From positions 102,643,853 through 102,689,815 of the forward strand of contig JBOZIK010000001.1 in assembly GCA_051453625.1 (NCBI GenBank): a stretch of 45,963 bases of DNA, read 5' to 3'. Source of the DNA: Welwitschia mirabilis (Eukaryota; Gnetophyta; Gnetopsida; Welwitschiales). Every line of letters starts with the position of its first letter. Positions within the stretch are counted from its first letter, which is position 1. Shown piece after piece: positions 22,421 through 34,007 of this stretch. Below the pieces are notes generated by a model. The model was not told the origin of the DNA. It did not search any database and was given only the letters and a program-made list of their open reading frames with translations. The translations under genes and the position numbers were made by a program.

Positions 22421-23440
22421 ATAGAACCTCTTCTCTTTATTTTTTAATCAACTTCTCTAATAATAGATTCTAGAGGATGTTCTTTTAATAATTTAGGCTT
22501 TTTTGATGTACTTTATTTTAATGAAGCTACATTACTTTCAGTAGTTACGTCATTAGGTGTGGGGATACTTGTAGTTATGACTTCCTCTTCATCTATGCAG
22601 CTTGGTGTTGTGTCAATCTCATCAATTTGTACATTTATTAACTTTTCTATCATTAAACTTCTCTTGTTGAAAATACGATAGGCTCTACTTCTAGTTGAGT
22701 AATCCAAAAAGATAGCTTCATCGAATTTAGACTCGAATGTGCTCAAATGTTCTCTATCTTTTAGTACATATCCTTTACCTTCAAAGACTTTAAAATATAA
22801 AACATTAGGTTGTCTTCCTTTCTATAAATCATACAGCGTTTTATCTATACCACGCCTAAGATAAACTCTGTTAATAATATAGTAAGATATGCTAACTTCC
22901 TCAGTCCAAAATGATTTAGAAACCTCTTTATCTTTACCATTTTGTTGTGGTGTATTTGGGGCTAAAAATTGATGATTAATTTCATTATTAATGCAACATT
23001 TCTCAAAAAAATGGTTTTCAAATTTACCACCATGATCACTTCTTATTTTCTTTATGTATAACCTTTTCCATTTTGAATCTTTTTGCATATCTCAATCCAA
23101 CATTTGTTATTCTTTAGACTTGTTTGATAGGAAGGCTACCTAAGTATATCTAGAGAATTCATCAACCACAGTGAGAAAATAACGTTTACCACCTAGACTT
23201 CAAGTTTGAGCAGGGCCTACTAGATCCATATGGATAAGCTCTAATGGCATAGTTGTGAAAGTCTGGGTTTTACTTTTATGTGAAGTCCTTATTTATTTTC
23301 CTTTTTGGCATGCATCACATAAACCTTGTTTGTCTACATTTATCTTAGGAATTCCATTCACAATGTTTTTATGAATAATTATTTTTAACTGATCATAATT
23401 AACATGACCTAACCCTTTATGCCAAAGCACTTCTTGAGAA
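22420..23440 (-). pseudogene. copia integrase
   Basis: The order on the minus strand is an N-terminal zinc domain (LWHKGLGHVNY near 23407-23430, with CDACQKGK after it: the H-H-C-C ligands), a core with LIHMDLVGP (first Asp), KKIRSDHGGKFEN (second Asp) and TPQQNG, then WTEEVSISYYIINR, and the post-core SKFDEAIFLDYSTRSRAYRIFNKR. The segment around the catalytic Glu after TPQQNG is shortened (KDKEVS joins directly to W-T-E-E), an apparent internal deletion. Two open stretches remain (22513-22746 and 22822-23088). It would insert element DNA if intact. Tight identity to family motifs gives high confidence in the call. Confidence 0.88.
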
Positions 23441-23445
23441 ACATT

Positions 23446-23830
23446 TTAAAAATAACATAGAGAATACAATTGATCTATGCTATATACATTGTCTATTCTC
23501 CTTGCTCTAAGAATTACATCATTAGATTTCCAATGCAAAATTTCACATTTTGATTTATCGAGGACTACCTTGTGACCTTTGTCACATATTTGACTAATGC
23601 TTAATAAGTTATACTTTAAATCATTTACATACAAAACTTCATTAATTCTAGAAAGGCTACCTCTGCCGATGCTTCCAATGCCTTCTATTTTTACTCTTTT
23701 GTTGTCATTAAAAGTCATCTCTCATCCATCAAGTTATCTAATTGCTTGAACCTAGGTTTGTCTCTTGTTATATGCCTTGAACACCCACTATCTAGATATC
23801 AACTACTGTTATTTAAAATTTTTAAAGTTG
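23446..23830 (-). pseudogene. copia protease and pre-integrase segment
   Basis: The minus strand shows an aspartic-protease active site Y-L-D-S-G-C-S-R-H (DSG at 23784-23792). The Trp normally before it is now TGA. The open stretch 23446-23718 continues with VKIEGIGSIG, NEVLYVNDLKYNLLSISQICDKGHKVVLDKS, the usual protease C-terminus and gag-pre-integrase. The active-site triad residues are intact even though upstream frames are broken. Confidence 0.87.
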
Positions 23831-24607
23831 TTTGAATTAAAAGACTTTTAAGATTATTAGCTTTCACCCACATAGTCTTTTTAAGCTTATGTGGTATACC
23901 TCGTTTTCGAATGAATTTAAAAGGAAAAGTACTAACCAAGTTTAAGAACAACATTAATTTTCTAGTATTGCATAAAAGTTTTGAGTGATCAATTTATTCA
24001 CAGAAATGATAAGTAACTTTTGAGAAGAACTTACTTTTCAATGTTACCTGATTTTATTGCTTTTAAGGTTTTCGTGAGATGAACTTATTACCAATAAGTT
24101 TCTAAACTCTAAGCATCTATTCTAACTTAAAAGAACCACCAGAAAATTTATTAACAAAATGAGATAACTCTTTTACCTGTAGGATGAGATTGGAGTTTTT
24201 AGATTTAATCCTCTTGAATCTTGATTCTATTTTCTCCTTTTCTTTGGCGAGAAATTTTACAACCTTGTTTAGATCGTTTATCCTTTTAGCCAACTTTTTA
24301 CATTCTAGGTATAGTTTCTGATAAGTTTCTTCTAGTTCATCCTATTCTTGATCAATCACATCTAAGTCATCATGCTCTAATGCGTTAGGCAAATTCTGTA
24401 AAGAAGGCACAAGTGCCATGAAAGAAGGTCTCCTATCTTTGTTAGATTTTTGAACTGATCCATTATCACTTTCCCTTGACTCTTTTTAATTTCCACTGAT
24501 TGTAATCTATTTGAAAAAAAATATCTACATACTATCCAAAAAATACCAATATAAGTACAGTTATCTAATAAGGGTGTATTTACAAAATCAACTAAGGGAT
24601 TACTCAT
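23831..24607 (-). pseudogene. copia gag, core deleted
   Basis: Starts MSNPLVDF at 24607. After about 50 codons it jumps to the C-terminal part of gag: an acidic, coiled-coil-like region (VIDQE, DELEETYQKLYLECKKLAK) homologous to 35010-35290 of the plus-strand element. The central gag domain and the first zinc knuckle, present at 34100-34860 there, are missing. The second zinc knuckle survives as a relic near 24000-24045, where its first Cys reads Tyr and another position is a stop. This looks like a ~0.9-kb internal deletion relative to the plus-strand gag. Confidence 0.72.
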
Positions 24608-24659
24608 TGTAAGGTTTTAAAGTCTATATTGATTAGAGTATAAAGAAGGACTTAACATA

Positions 24660-24671
24660 GCTCTAATACTA
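24660..24671 (-). promoter_or_regulatory. primer-binding site (initiator tRNA-Met)
   Basis: TAGTATTAGAGC on the minus strand, two changes from TGGTATCAGAGC, two bases after the LTR end. Confidence 0.82.
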
Positions 24672-24673
24672 AT

Positions 24674-26176
24674 TGATAGGATCAAGAACCCTGGGGGATG
24701 AATAGGTTTTTTAAAAATTAAGTAAATAAACTTATCATATAATAAAAACTTGCTCAAAATAAATCTCTAATAACCTCGTGCATGAAAAGATAAACTGAAA
24801 GGTATTCAGGAAAATGAAACTAACAGAAAGCATAAAATACTGATCATATGCATGAAAGATTTATAGTGGTTTGGAAAATTCCCTACTCCACTCTCGATGA
24901 TCAGCTATCATCAAACCTGATTTAGATCTTTGTTAACTCTTCTAGGTATTACAAGTTCACCTGTAATCTTTACACATGGACTTTTTTAGGCTAAGTCTCA
25001 ACCTTTTGAATGGACTTTTATAGGCTTAGTCTCAACCTTTAGAGGATGTAATAGTAATGGTAAGGATGCCTTGATGCACAAATATCACTCATTCTTTGGT
25101 TCAATGATTCTAATGGAGCTCTTCTCCTTTAGATAATACAACAAATAAAATCCTAGATCTGATCTTGAATGTACAGATACAACAAATGATAGATCTTCCT
25201 TAGTCAAGATCACAAAGCTAAGATGCTACAGCAAATATTATAATATTCAATACTTTTATCAAGAGTCAAAACGTATTTATAGTCATCTCTCTTTTGCCTA
25301 TTTATACTGAAAGGATTTTATGGTTTATTACAATTTAAAATGTACTTCTAATGGCTATAAATGACCAAAAAATAGATATCTAACAGATACATAATAGATA
25401 GAAAATTTTAGTTTCGTTCTAGTTGGTTGACCCCTCAAAAGTCCAATCAATCCCACTTGGTGCCATGACTTATATAGGTTGCCCGAGTGAAGTTTTCATT
25501 TGTCCTAGTTTCTTACGGCTTCATATCTAGTTGACCCCTTAGGATCTGGTCTATTCCCATCTGGTCACCCGTAATTTTGTCTGATTGCTTGCTAGTCCTA
25601 ATAAAAGATCATTCCAATTTCCTACATTAGGTCTGGTGACCCCTCTAGGTGACCTCATGACGATCAGCTCAGGGATATCAGCTATACAATGCTTAGGTCT
25701 AGTCGATCCCTTCAAAGGTCTAGTTGACCCTTTGACAATTGGTTTAGGAGTACTATTCTCAGGTTCAGAGATCCCATCATAATTCCGGTTGACCCCTTGA
25801 TATTCAGTTTAGGGATACTATTCTCAAATTCACAAATCCGGTCGACCCCATCTTAGGTCTGGTTAACTCCTTGTCATTCGGTTTAGGAATATTGGATCTC
25901 CAAATCACAGGTCCAGTTGATCCCTCATAAATCTAATCGACCCCTCTGAATTCAGTTCAATTCTGAGAGTATGCTCCAGGTACGGTTGATTCCTTGAAAG
26001 TCTAGTCAATCCCTCAAGAGAATAAATGAACTTGATAGGTTTCTAGTAATCAGATTTTGACATACATGGCTTTACAATCTAACCTACAAATGGTTAACAT
26101 TTTCTACATAAGATACACAAAATTTGCTATATAGAAAACATTAGTTTGACCTCAATTGGTGAAACATAATCTAATA
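24674..26176 (-). repeat. 5' LTR of the minus-strand copia
   Basis: 1,503 bp. On the minus strand it starts TATTAGATTATG (family TGTTAGATTATG) and ends CTTGATCCTATCA. TATA box TATAAATA at 25299-25306, minisatellite (two units) at 24969-25044, and GGTCGACC-type motif repeats at 25420-26030. Confidence 0.88.
25299..25306 (-). promoter_or_regulatory. TATA box in the LTR
   Basis: TATAAATA in a context conserved in all complete LTR copies here (CAnTATAAATAgcc), between the motif repeats and the minisatellite. Confidence 0.7.
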
Positions 26177-26181
26177 GATAT

Positions 26182-26976
26182 TCTATTAAAATGTTTTTCT
26201 ATTTTTGTAAATTTATACATTTTTAATATTTTATATATTTAGATTATTTAGAAATTCTATCTTAAGACCTTTCTAATTTATGAATCAAGTTAAGTTACTA
26301 AAAAGTAATTATAATAATTATCTCACTCGATTTCTTTAAATGCATAAGTTCTTTATTTTTCCTAGTTATATATTGAAATCAATACTGTATGATGTTCTAA
26401 AAACAACTATATATTAACATAAATTTCAAAATTTATAAATATAACAATAACATTAAAATCCCACATATGAGTTGGTCATATATATGTATAACATTCCAAC
26501 ATAATTGCTTTTCTTAGATGTAAAACTTAAGTAAGATACCATGATGTTAGAATGAATTAAGCATTAAGAAAATTAATAGGAGGTCCTAAAGTAAAAAATA
26601 ACATGAATTAAAAATGAAGATGTAAAATTATGATTTATCTAATCTAAGGTACAAAGCTAAATGGAAAGCCAAATTGCATTGTATTAAAGTAGAATTAATT
26701 CTAATAGAATAATATAAGAAAAACTTTATTTTATATTAAATAAAAATGCTAAATTACAAAAGAAACTAACTAATTAAAATCCTGTCCAAGATTTGCATTA
26801 TAATAAAACAAGATTTATATACTAAAAAATGGCATGCATTAATATTAAATGTAAAAATTAACATCTCAATTAAGATAAATGATTAATTTACCTTAAAACA
26901 AGACGTTAATATAATCAATTTTATCATAAAAATATGTCTTCTATTATTTTTTTACATTAATTATGGACTTATAGTT
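26182..26976. other. gene-free AT-rich sequence
   Basis: Separates the copia from the gypsy LTR. Nothing was recognised. Confidence 0.5.
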
Positions 26977-28190
26977 TGTCATGACATTTTCAGGATATTT
27001 AGTAAATTTTGAAGAACATGCTTAAAGTTGATGATCTTCTAGGCTAAAATGTCAGCACTCTTGTTTAGGTCACTTTGCACCACTAGTCTTTCTATATAAA
27101 ATTCCTTCATTCTCACATTTCTGACTTCTGATGCAAATGTTGATCGAATGTAGTTATGAGCTTGATTAGATGTTACCTTGAAAATAACTTACACCTTTGA
27201 TGATGTATGGTGGTGATGATGATGACATGTAGCAGTGACATGTGGTATTGCTGAGTAGGATGATGATGGAGACGCATGTCAACGATAGTAATTAGTAGTA
27301 GCAGCATCATCCAAGAGCCAAGTATTGGCTACATCATAAGCATCTCTACCTAATGAATAGATAATAAAATACACTATGTAATTCCATCATTTTGTAACTG
27401 CTTACTTAACACTATAAGTTAAAGGCTTGTAAGCACTCCCCATCCCAATCTTTACTTATATAAAGGCCTTAAGCTCTTCATTGTAATATCCTTTGTTATG
27501 GAAAAAAATTGAACCTTTAAAGTGTCAAGTTGCGATGGCCTTTTAAGAGCCACTTTAGGAAGTAAATTTGCCTTTAAGGATAGCTTAAGGAGTTCTACCA
27601 GCATCCCTCTTCTATTGATGTAATGTATTTTCTTTAATACATATAAGTTTTTGCTTTTGATTTGAAGCTGCAAGTCATTTTGTACTTGGAAAACTTAGGT
27701 AGTAACTTAATTATTTTGTTTCATTTTTATTTGAGTAAATTTCTTAATCACTTGATTTAAGTCTTTGTAATTTTATGGATTCTAAATACCTAAGGTCCTT
27801 ATTATCCATTTTGAGTAAAAGGCTATGAAGGATCAAGTGATAATTGAGGTAACCAGTTCTCATATGATGAATGAGATTATGTCATCATGACCTAAGATAA
27901 TACACTTGATAGTTTAAAGTATGTTACAGGAAAAGCATAGGATATCATTGAAGTGGAGGATGGTTGGTTAACAAGTGGGCAAACTCTTGAAGCTTGCTTA
28001 CTTTCGTCCTTTTCCAAGTCAAAGTCTCAATACAACTATTCAAAACTCTCTTTTTTTCCTTTCTTTTAAATTGTAACTTACAAGTAAGCAAGAAGGTGTA
28101 ACTCTGAAAACCTACCCTAATTATCCATGTGAAAAGAAATGATACTAAGTGTAATCTTAGTTAAATATAATTCACTATAAAATATAAACA
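26977..28190 (+). repeat. 5' LTR of an Athila-like gypsy element (left limit uncertain)
   Basis: The right end is set by the primer site at 28196. The left end is my best TG start (tgtcatgacatt) and could be wrong by hundreds of bases. Inside are a promoter-like tatataaaggcc followed by aagctcttcattgta, and a GATGATG/GACATGT-rich stretch at 27190-27290. No 3' LTR lies in the window to confirm the limits. Confidence 0.5.
27457..27465 (+). promoter_or_regulatory. TATA box of the gypsy LTR
   Basis: TATATAAAG followed by GCC and a start-site-like region about 25-30 bases on, a layout common in plant gypsy LTRs. Confidence 0.6.
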
Positions 28191-28195
28191 TATTT

Positions 28196-28213
28196 TGGTG
28201 CTATTTCCAGGGA
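28196..28213 (+). promoter_or_regulatory. gypsy primer-binding site (tRNA-Asp type)
   Basis: tggtgctatttccaggga agrees at 13 of 18 positions with the Athila-type site TGGCGCCGTTGCCGGGGA. Four of the five differences are C-to-T or G-to-A. Confidence 0.75.
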
Positions 28214-29079
28214 TAACAGCATGGTAATAGCTTAGAAGAGCATCTACTTTTCTTTCTTATAAGATTTATTGTGAGTTTTTATTTTTTCGGTGGTAGGTAC
28301 TAGACCACTCTAGTGGTAGGTCCTATCTTGTTTTCTTTTGTGTGTTTTCTAATGGTGGATACTGATTATCCCATTGATACCTAATCTAGTATAATTTTAA
28401 GTTTTCTTTTGTTTTTGCTCTAGCTTATTTTGTGTGCAAGTCTGATAGTGTGTTTTTGTAGGTTGCTTAAGAAGTAAAAACTAAAAACAATTTAACTCAT
28501 ATTATTTTGTTTTCCTTTATGTTCTATGTTTTCATAATTCAGTGGTTTAATTTTTGTGTAATTTTGTTTCAATAAACATTAAAAATCTAAAAATATTTTA
28601 CAATTTTCATTTCATGTATGCTTACATTTTTCATTCTAGTTACATTTTTGTGATTTTCTTTAACATCTATCAATCTGCAAGATTCCTGTGAACATCTATA
28701 TTTTTTCTAAAATTTTAATTTGTATTCTAATTGGCACTACTACTTTCCTTGAACGATGTCATTGGCTTTTGTAACCCAAAAACTCTAAGCTTTTATCTGA
28801 AGCCTCTATTAAATCTAGAAATCTTCTGTCTTGCAGGCTCTATGAAAAACCTCCTGAAACCCATCTAAAACTAGTTTGAACCTACTCTTGCATGCCCTAG
28901 ATCCTTGACAAGCCTAGAAGGTTAATTATGAATTCCTTAAATAATATGGACCCTTTTATAGATCTAACAAGTACACGGTAAAACCAACACCATGACAACT
29001 CCCAAAGGGAACAAGCCTCCACTTGCTTAAATAGATCAAATAATAATAAATAAACATCCTCATCTCAACAAAATTCAAG
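28214..29079 (+). other. gypsy 5' leader
   Basis: T-rich untranslated leader between primer site and gag. No ORF was seen. Confidence 0.55.
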
Positions 29080-30170
29080 TGACCCATTTAACTTCCAATT
29101 TCCCTTTAATAGAGCATCATCTAACCAAGAACTAATCAATCACCTAACTGCCTATTACCTTATCCAAGAGACGACCAAACTACAAGCTAATGCAGCTAAC
29201 ACTAATCAACCTAAGAAAATCCTCTATGATTACCTTTAATAACAATGCTTATGAACACCTTCTTATATAGTTCAACTACTTATAAATCAAATATTAGAGT
29301 TTAAACATTTCAATATCTAACTTTTGTCTTACTTCCATGGCCTAAATTCTAAGGATTCATACCTTCACCTTCAAGAATTTGAATGCATTTTATCAACTAT
29401 TCCTTAATATTTAAATACATTCGATGCCCTTAGACTTACCTTATTCTGATTTTTCTTAAAGGAGAAGGGAAAATCATGGCTTTATACCCTTAATTCCTTA
29501 TTTATTAGATCATGATCTAAACTAAATAAGACCTTCATCTCAAAATTTTTCCCTAATCACAAAACAAATGCCCTAGGAAACTAGATAATGAAATTCTAGC
29601 AAAAAGATCATGAGATATTTGTCCAAATCCTATAAATATTTATTAAAAAAATTCTCCACAATGAATTTAAGCTAGGTAGGAAAATAAGATTCTTTTATGA
29701 TAGGTTGTCCACAAATAATAGGCAACTAGTTGAGATGATGAGTAGGGGAAATTTCCTTAGCATGCTTTTACATAGAGTTTGAGAATATCTAGAAATGATA
29801 ATTGAGAGTTCTAAAAACTAGGAGAAGCCTCTTAAACCACCTAGATCTTATCATCCTGTTAGATCCACAAGTGTGTTTAAAATCCCTAAAAACGTTGAGG
29901 GTAATAATAAGATAGATGAGTTAGTGAAGAAGCTAGAACCTCTAACCACCTCATCTTCACTTGTACCTTTGATTAATAAGCCATTATTCTTGATTTGTCA
30001 CATAGATACTCATGAAATAGTTAAGTATCCCTCTATTCCTTTGTTGCAAAGCATTGTAAATGATCAATTTAATGTGGTAGGGTATCAATGACAAAATTAA
30101 AAGAATGATCCTTACTCAAACACATACAACCTGAGTGGAGGAATCACCCCAACTTTTATTATAAACAGAA
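29080..30170 (+). pseudogene. Athila-like gypsy gag
   Basis: Broken frames show the retrotransposon-gag order. A REKSWLYTLNS stretch near 29465 corresponds to A-K-x-W-L-x-S-L, FFPNHKTNAL lies near 29548, then an F-F-Y-D-R-L segment followed by RQLVEMM and a G-N-F-L segment near 29690-29760. The open stretch 29873-30091 includes CHIDTHEIVKYPSIP, a worn zinc-knuckle region, and ends VNDQFNVVGYQ. After a frameshift come DPYSNTYN (from 30107) and PEWRNHPNF, a hallmark of Athila/Tat gag. Known role: capsid. Many stops, so non-functional. Confidence 0.85.
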
Positions 30171-31302
30171 TAATTCATAACTAAAGCTAAATCAATAAAG
30201 TAAGAAACTTATTTCCTTCATCATCCTATCATCCCTTTCTATCTAATTACCAAAAACCATCTTCATCCATCCCTTTTGAAGAATTGACAAGAACATTTAT
30301 GGAAACCTAAGTCCAACTTAATCACAATCATGAACAAACATTAAAACAACATTTCTCATTATTAAATAACCTCAACCAAATCCTCTAGCAACTCCAACAA
30401 ATACAAACCCAAATCCATTCCATCCTAAATCAAAAATAAATAAGTACACTTCGAAGGGATGGAATCCACACACATAGAAGAGACTAAGCCCATTTACCTC
30501 AGGAGTGGAAAAGAATTAGAAAATCCACCTGTGCCAAATAAAACCAAGGAAAAACCAATCCCCATAGAAAACAAGGGAAAGGATAAAACAAATGAGGGAA
30601 CTTTACCCATATACAAAGAGCTCTTACCTTTTCCCTAATAACTTAGAAAGGACAATACTATGAGAAAATAATTACAAGCTTTAGAGATCTTTTAAGAATA
30701 TTAAGATAGATATCCCTCTCTTAAAAGCCATTAAACAGGTACCTTCCTATACAAAATTCCTCAAAGATATGTGCATTATGAAAAGACACATAAATATAAA
30801 TAACAAAGCCTTTCTAGCATAAAAAGTAAGTGTAATCCTTCATAATCAATTTCCACCTAAGTATAAAGACCCTAGATGTCCTATAATCACAATTACTATA
30901 GGAAATTAGCAACTCAATCCAACCTTATTAAACTTAGAAGCTAGTGTAAACTTACTTCCCTATAGAAAATACAAATATCTAGGCTTAGAAGGGCTTAAAA
31001 ATACAAAAATCCACCTCTAATTGATCAATAATTTTGTAAAAACACCATTAGAAGTCATAAAAGACATCATTATTAGGATCCATAGTTATTATTTCCTTGT
31101 AAATTTTGTAGTTTTGGACATGCAAAGGATGACAAATCAATTAGTCCCGGTTATCTTGGGAAGAACCTTCGTAGCAACTTTAAATGCCTTAATTAATTAC
31201 AGGAATGAATTGATGAAAATCTCCTTTGGTAATATGACAATAGGATTAAATGTTTTCAATGTCATGTAATTGTTGTATAATGATGAAGGAATAGAATATG
31301 TG
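30171..31302 (+). pseudogene. gypsy gag C-terminus and aspartic protease, split by insertion
   Basis: The open stretch 31021-31269 contains PLEVIKDIIIRIHSYYFLVNFVVLDMQ, VPVILGRTFVATLNALINYRNELMKISFGNMTIGLNVFNVM in segments, the conserved protease of Athila-type elements (flap and I-L-G-R region). The active-site Asp region before it (near 30930) reads LEASVNLLPY where D-x-G-A-S is expected, so the catalytic Asp/Gly are lost. The reading sense continues EYVDR up to 31307 and resumes at 42393 beyond the copia array, showing where the gene was interrupted. Confidence 0.85.
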
Positions 31303-31495
31303 GATAGAGTTAGACTATGTATTATCAATTGATGTCAAACTAATGTTTTTGTAAAGTCAAATTTGTGTATCTTGTGTAGAAAATATTGATCACTTATAGG
31401 TCAGAAGCTGAAGCTAGGAATATTACATTTTAAGCATTGAAATCTAATAAGTTATATTACTCTTTTTAGAGGTTGACTAGACTTCTAAGGGGTAA

Positions 31496-31505
31496 NNNNN
31501 NNNNN
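31496..31505. other. assembly gap (10 N)
   Basis: Inside LTR 1, at the start of the motif-repeat region. Confidence 1.
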
Positions 31506-32116
31506 CAAAGAATGTCACATCTTGATCACTGAAATATGTCCAGTTTAATTATCCTCTTAAGGGATTGACTAGACTTCAAAGGAATCGACTGCATCTAGAG
31601 TGAACTTTCAGAATTGGACTGAATTTAGAGGGGTTGACCAGACTTCTGAGGGATCGACCGGATCTGTGAACCTGAGAACCAATACTCTTAAATAGATTGT
31701 CAAGGGATCGATTAGACCTATAAGGATTTGACTGGACTTAAGCACTGTGCACTTGATATCTCTGAGCCAATTATTAAGGGATCGATTAGATACCTAAGGA
31801 GTCAACTAGACCTGATGCAAAAAACTAGAATGGATTTTTGTTAGGATAAGCAGGCAACTAGACAGATATGCGAATGACTAGATATGTAATCGACTGGACC
31901 CTGAGGGATCAACCAAACATGGAGTCATAAAAAACTGGAACAACCAAATAGTTTACTCAAGCAACCTGTTTAAGTCATGGCACTAGGAAAGGCCAACCTG
32001 ATGCTTGAGGCATCAACTAGATCGAATGGAAATGGAAATTTTATATCCATTATGTGGTTATTTTCTAGCTGTTGGAAGCACATTTTTAAGTATAATAAAT
32101 CCTAAAAGCCTTCCAC

Positions 32117-32124
32117 TATAAATA
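32117..32124 (+). promoter_or_regulatory. TATA box in LTR 1
   Basis: TATAAATA. The same box appears in the other LTRs at 33273-33280, 38918-38925 and 41644-41651. Confidence 0.72.
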
Positions 32125-32392
32125 GCCAAGAGAAAAATCACTTAAAAAACTTTTTAGCCTTTTTTTAAATGATAGAAACTTGTGATTAATCATTATACTA
32201 GTTTAGCGTTACATTCCTAACCAAGGATGAGTCGACATCTATTGGATCTTTACATATGAGGTCAAAACTTTTACCTCATTATTTGTAGTTTGTATTATTT
32301 ATAAGAGAAGAGGTCCATTACTATCATTGAGCTAAAGAACGAGTGATATTAGTGCACTAGGGCATTTTACATCATTACAACATCTTGTAAAT

Positions 32393-32600
32393 GGTTGAGA
32401 CTTAGCCTATAAAAGTCCATTTAAAAAGGTTGAGACTTAGTTTGCAGAAGTTCATTTGAAAAGTTGAGACTTAGCTTGTAAAAGTCCATTTGAAAAGGTT
32501 AAGACTTACCTTGCAAAATTCTATTTGAAAAGTTGAGACTTAGCCTACAAAAGTCCATTTGAAAATGTTGAGACTTAGCCTACAAAAGTCTATGTGTAAA
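32393..32600 (+). repeat. LTR minisatellite, six ~34-35 bp units
   Basis: Units of the form ggttgagacttagcctacaa then aagtccatttgaaaa, repeated six times. It lies ~270 bases downstream of the TATA box, so inside the transcribed R/U5 part. Confidence 0.93.
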
Positions 32601-32834
32601 GCTTATAGGTGAATCTACAATACTTGAAAGAGTTAATAGAGATCCAGATCAGACTTGGTGGTAAGCTAATTGTTGAGAGTAGAGTAGGGGATTTCTCAAA
32701 CCACTATAAAACTTATGTGCATCTAATTAGTATTTTTATGCTTTTTATTATTTTCATTTTTTAGAGTATGTGTAGTTTTCCTGCATAAGTTTTCTAGTGA
32801 TCTATTTCAAGCAAGTTTTTATTGTAGGTTTATT

Positions 32835-32934
32835 NNNNNNNNNNNNNNNNNNNNNNNNNNNNNNNNNNNNNNNNNNNNNNNNNNNNNNNNNNNNNNNNNN
32901 NNNNNNNNNNNNNNNNNNNNNNNNNNNNNNNNNN
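32835..32934. other. assembly gap (100 N)
   Basis: The left side is near the end of an LTR and the right side is mid-LTR. A whole internal region could be hidden. Confidence 1.
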
Positions 32935-33941
32935 AACACCTGAGGAGTTAACCAAACCTAATGTAAAAAACTAGAATGGATTTTTTTTAGGATGAATGGG
33001 CTACTAGATAATTATGCAGGCAACTAGATGAGTGATCGACTAGACCCTCATGAGTTAACTAAATTTGGAGTTCTAAGAAACTAGGGTAACTATACAGTTT
33101 ACTTTGGTGATCTATTTAAGTCATTGCACAAGGAGGGGTCGACTAGACACTTGAAGGGTCGACCGAATGAAACAAAAACAAAATTTTATATTTGTTATGT
33201 ATTTATTATGTGGTTATTTTCTATCCATTGGAAGCACATTTTTAAGTGTAATAAAATCTAAAAACCTTCCATTATAAATAGCTAAAAGAGAAATCACTAA
33301 AAGAACTTTTTATCTTTTTCCCAATAATTAAAACTTGTGATTTATCATTATACTATTTTAATATTACATTTTTAACCAAGGACGAGTCGACAACTATAGT
33401 ATCTTTGCATATGAGATCAGAACTTTATACTTCATTATTGTAGCTTATATCATTTATAGGAGAAGACCTCGATTACTATCATTATTCCAAAGAACAAGTG
33501 ATATTAGTGCACCAGTGCATTTTACTATCAGTACCACATTTTGTAAAAGGTTGAGATGTAGCCTACAAAAGTTCATTTAAAAATGTTAAGACTTATTTTG
33601 TAAAACTCCATTTGATAAGGTTGAGACTTAGCATACAAAAGTCTATGTGTAAAGATTATAGGTGAACTTGTAATACTTTATAGAATTAATAAAGATCTGG
33701 ATTAAACTTGGTGATAAGCTGATCATCAAGAGTAAAGTAGAGCGTTTCTTGAATCACTATAAAACTTGCATGCATCTAATCAATATTTTTATGCTTTCTA
33801 TTATTTTCATTTTTTTGAATACTTTTAGTTTTTATGCATAATTTTTCTATTGATCTATTTTAAGTAAGTTTTTATCATGATTGTATTTGAATTTTTAAGA
33901 ATCTATTCATCCCCTTCCCTTTAGGGTTCTTGGTTCTCACA
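32935..33941 (+). repeat. LTR 2 (left part in gap)
   Basis: Aligns with LTR 1 from about 31790 onward. Minisatellite of three units at 33549-33654. Ends ggttcttggttctcaca just before the primer site. Confidence 0.87.
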
Positions 33942-33943
33942 TT

Positions 33944-33955
33944 TGGTATTATAGA
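33944..33955 (+). promoter_or_regulatory. primer-binding site relic (initiator tRNA-Met)
   Basis: TGGTATTATAGA, with three changes from TGGTATCAGAGC, two bases after LTR 2. Confidence 0.72.
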
Positions 33956-34007
33956 TAAGTTAAGTCCATTTTCAAATTTTAATCACTCTAGACTCTAGAA
34001 CCCAAAA

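Larger units (their letters stand above)
17744..26181 (-). mobile_element. Sirevirus-like copia retrotransposon, complex copy
   Basis: Seen: LTRs of ~1.5 kb at 17749-19237 and 24674-26176 with a further partial LTR at 19468-20658. A primer site, a shortened gag, protease, integrase, RT and RNase H follow in copia order on the minus strand, with purine tracts before each downstream LTR. GATAT flanks the whole unit (17744-17748 and 26177-26181), so the outermost LTRs belong to one insertion. The RNase H-side sequence (Y-R-S-M-x-G-S-L-L-Y-L-T, then F-S-V-x-x-C-A-R) is typical of Sireviruses such as maize Opie/Ji. All genes are broken. Confidence 0.88.
31308..32834 (+). repeat. LTR 1 of the plus-strand copia array
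   Basis: Starts agttagactatgtattatc (family TGTTAGATTATG). About a dozen degenerate GGTTGACCGGACTT-type motifs lie at 31465-32040. TATA box at 32117-32124, a six-unit minisatellite at 32393-32600, and the end is cut by a gap about 40 bases short. Confidence 0.87.

Noticed and set aside
32393-32600. CRISPR-like array of ~34-bp repeats
   Set aside because: Units are directly adjacent without unique spacers, sit inside plant LTRs, and vary as a minisatellite.
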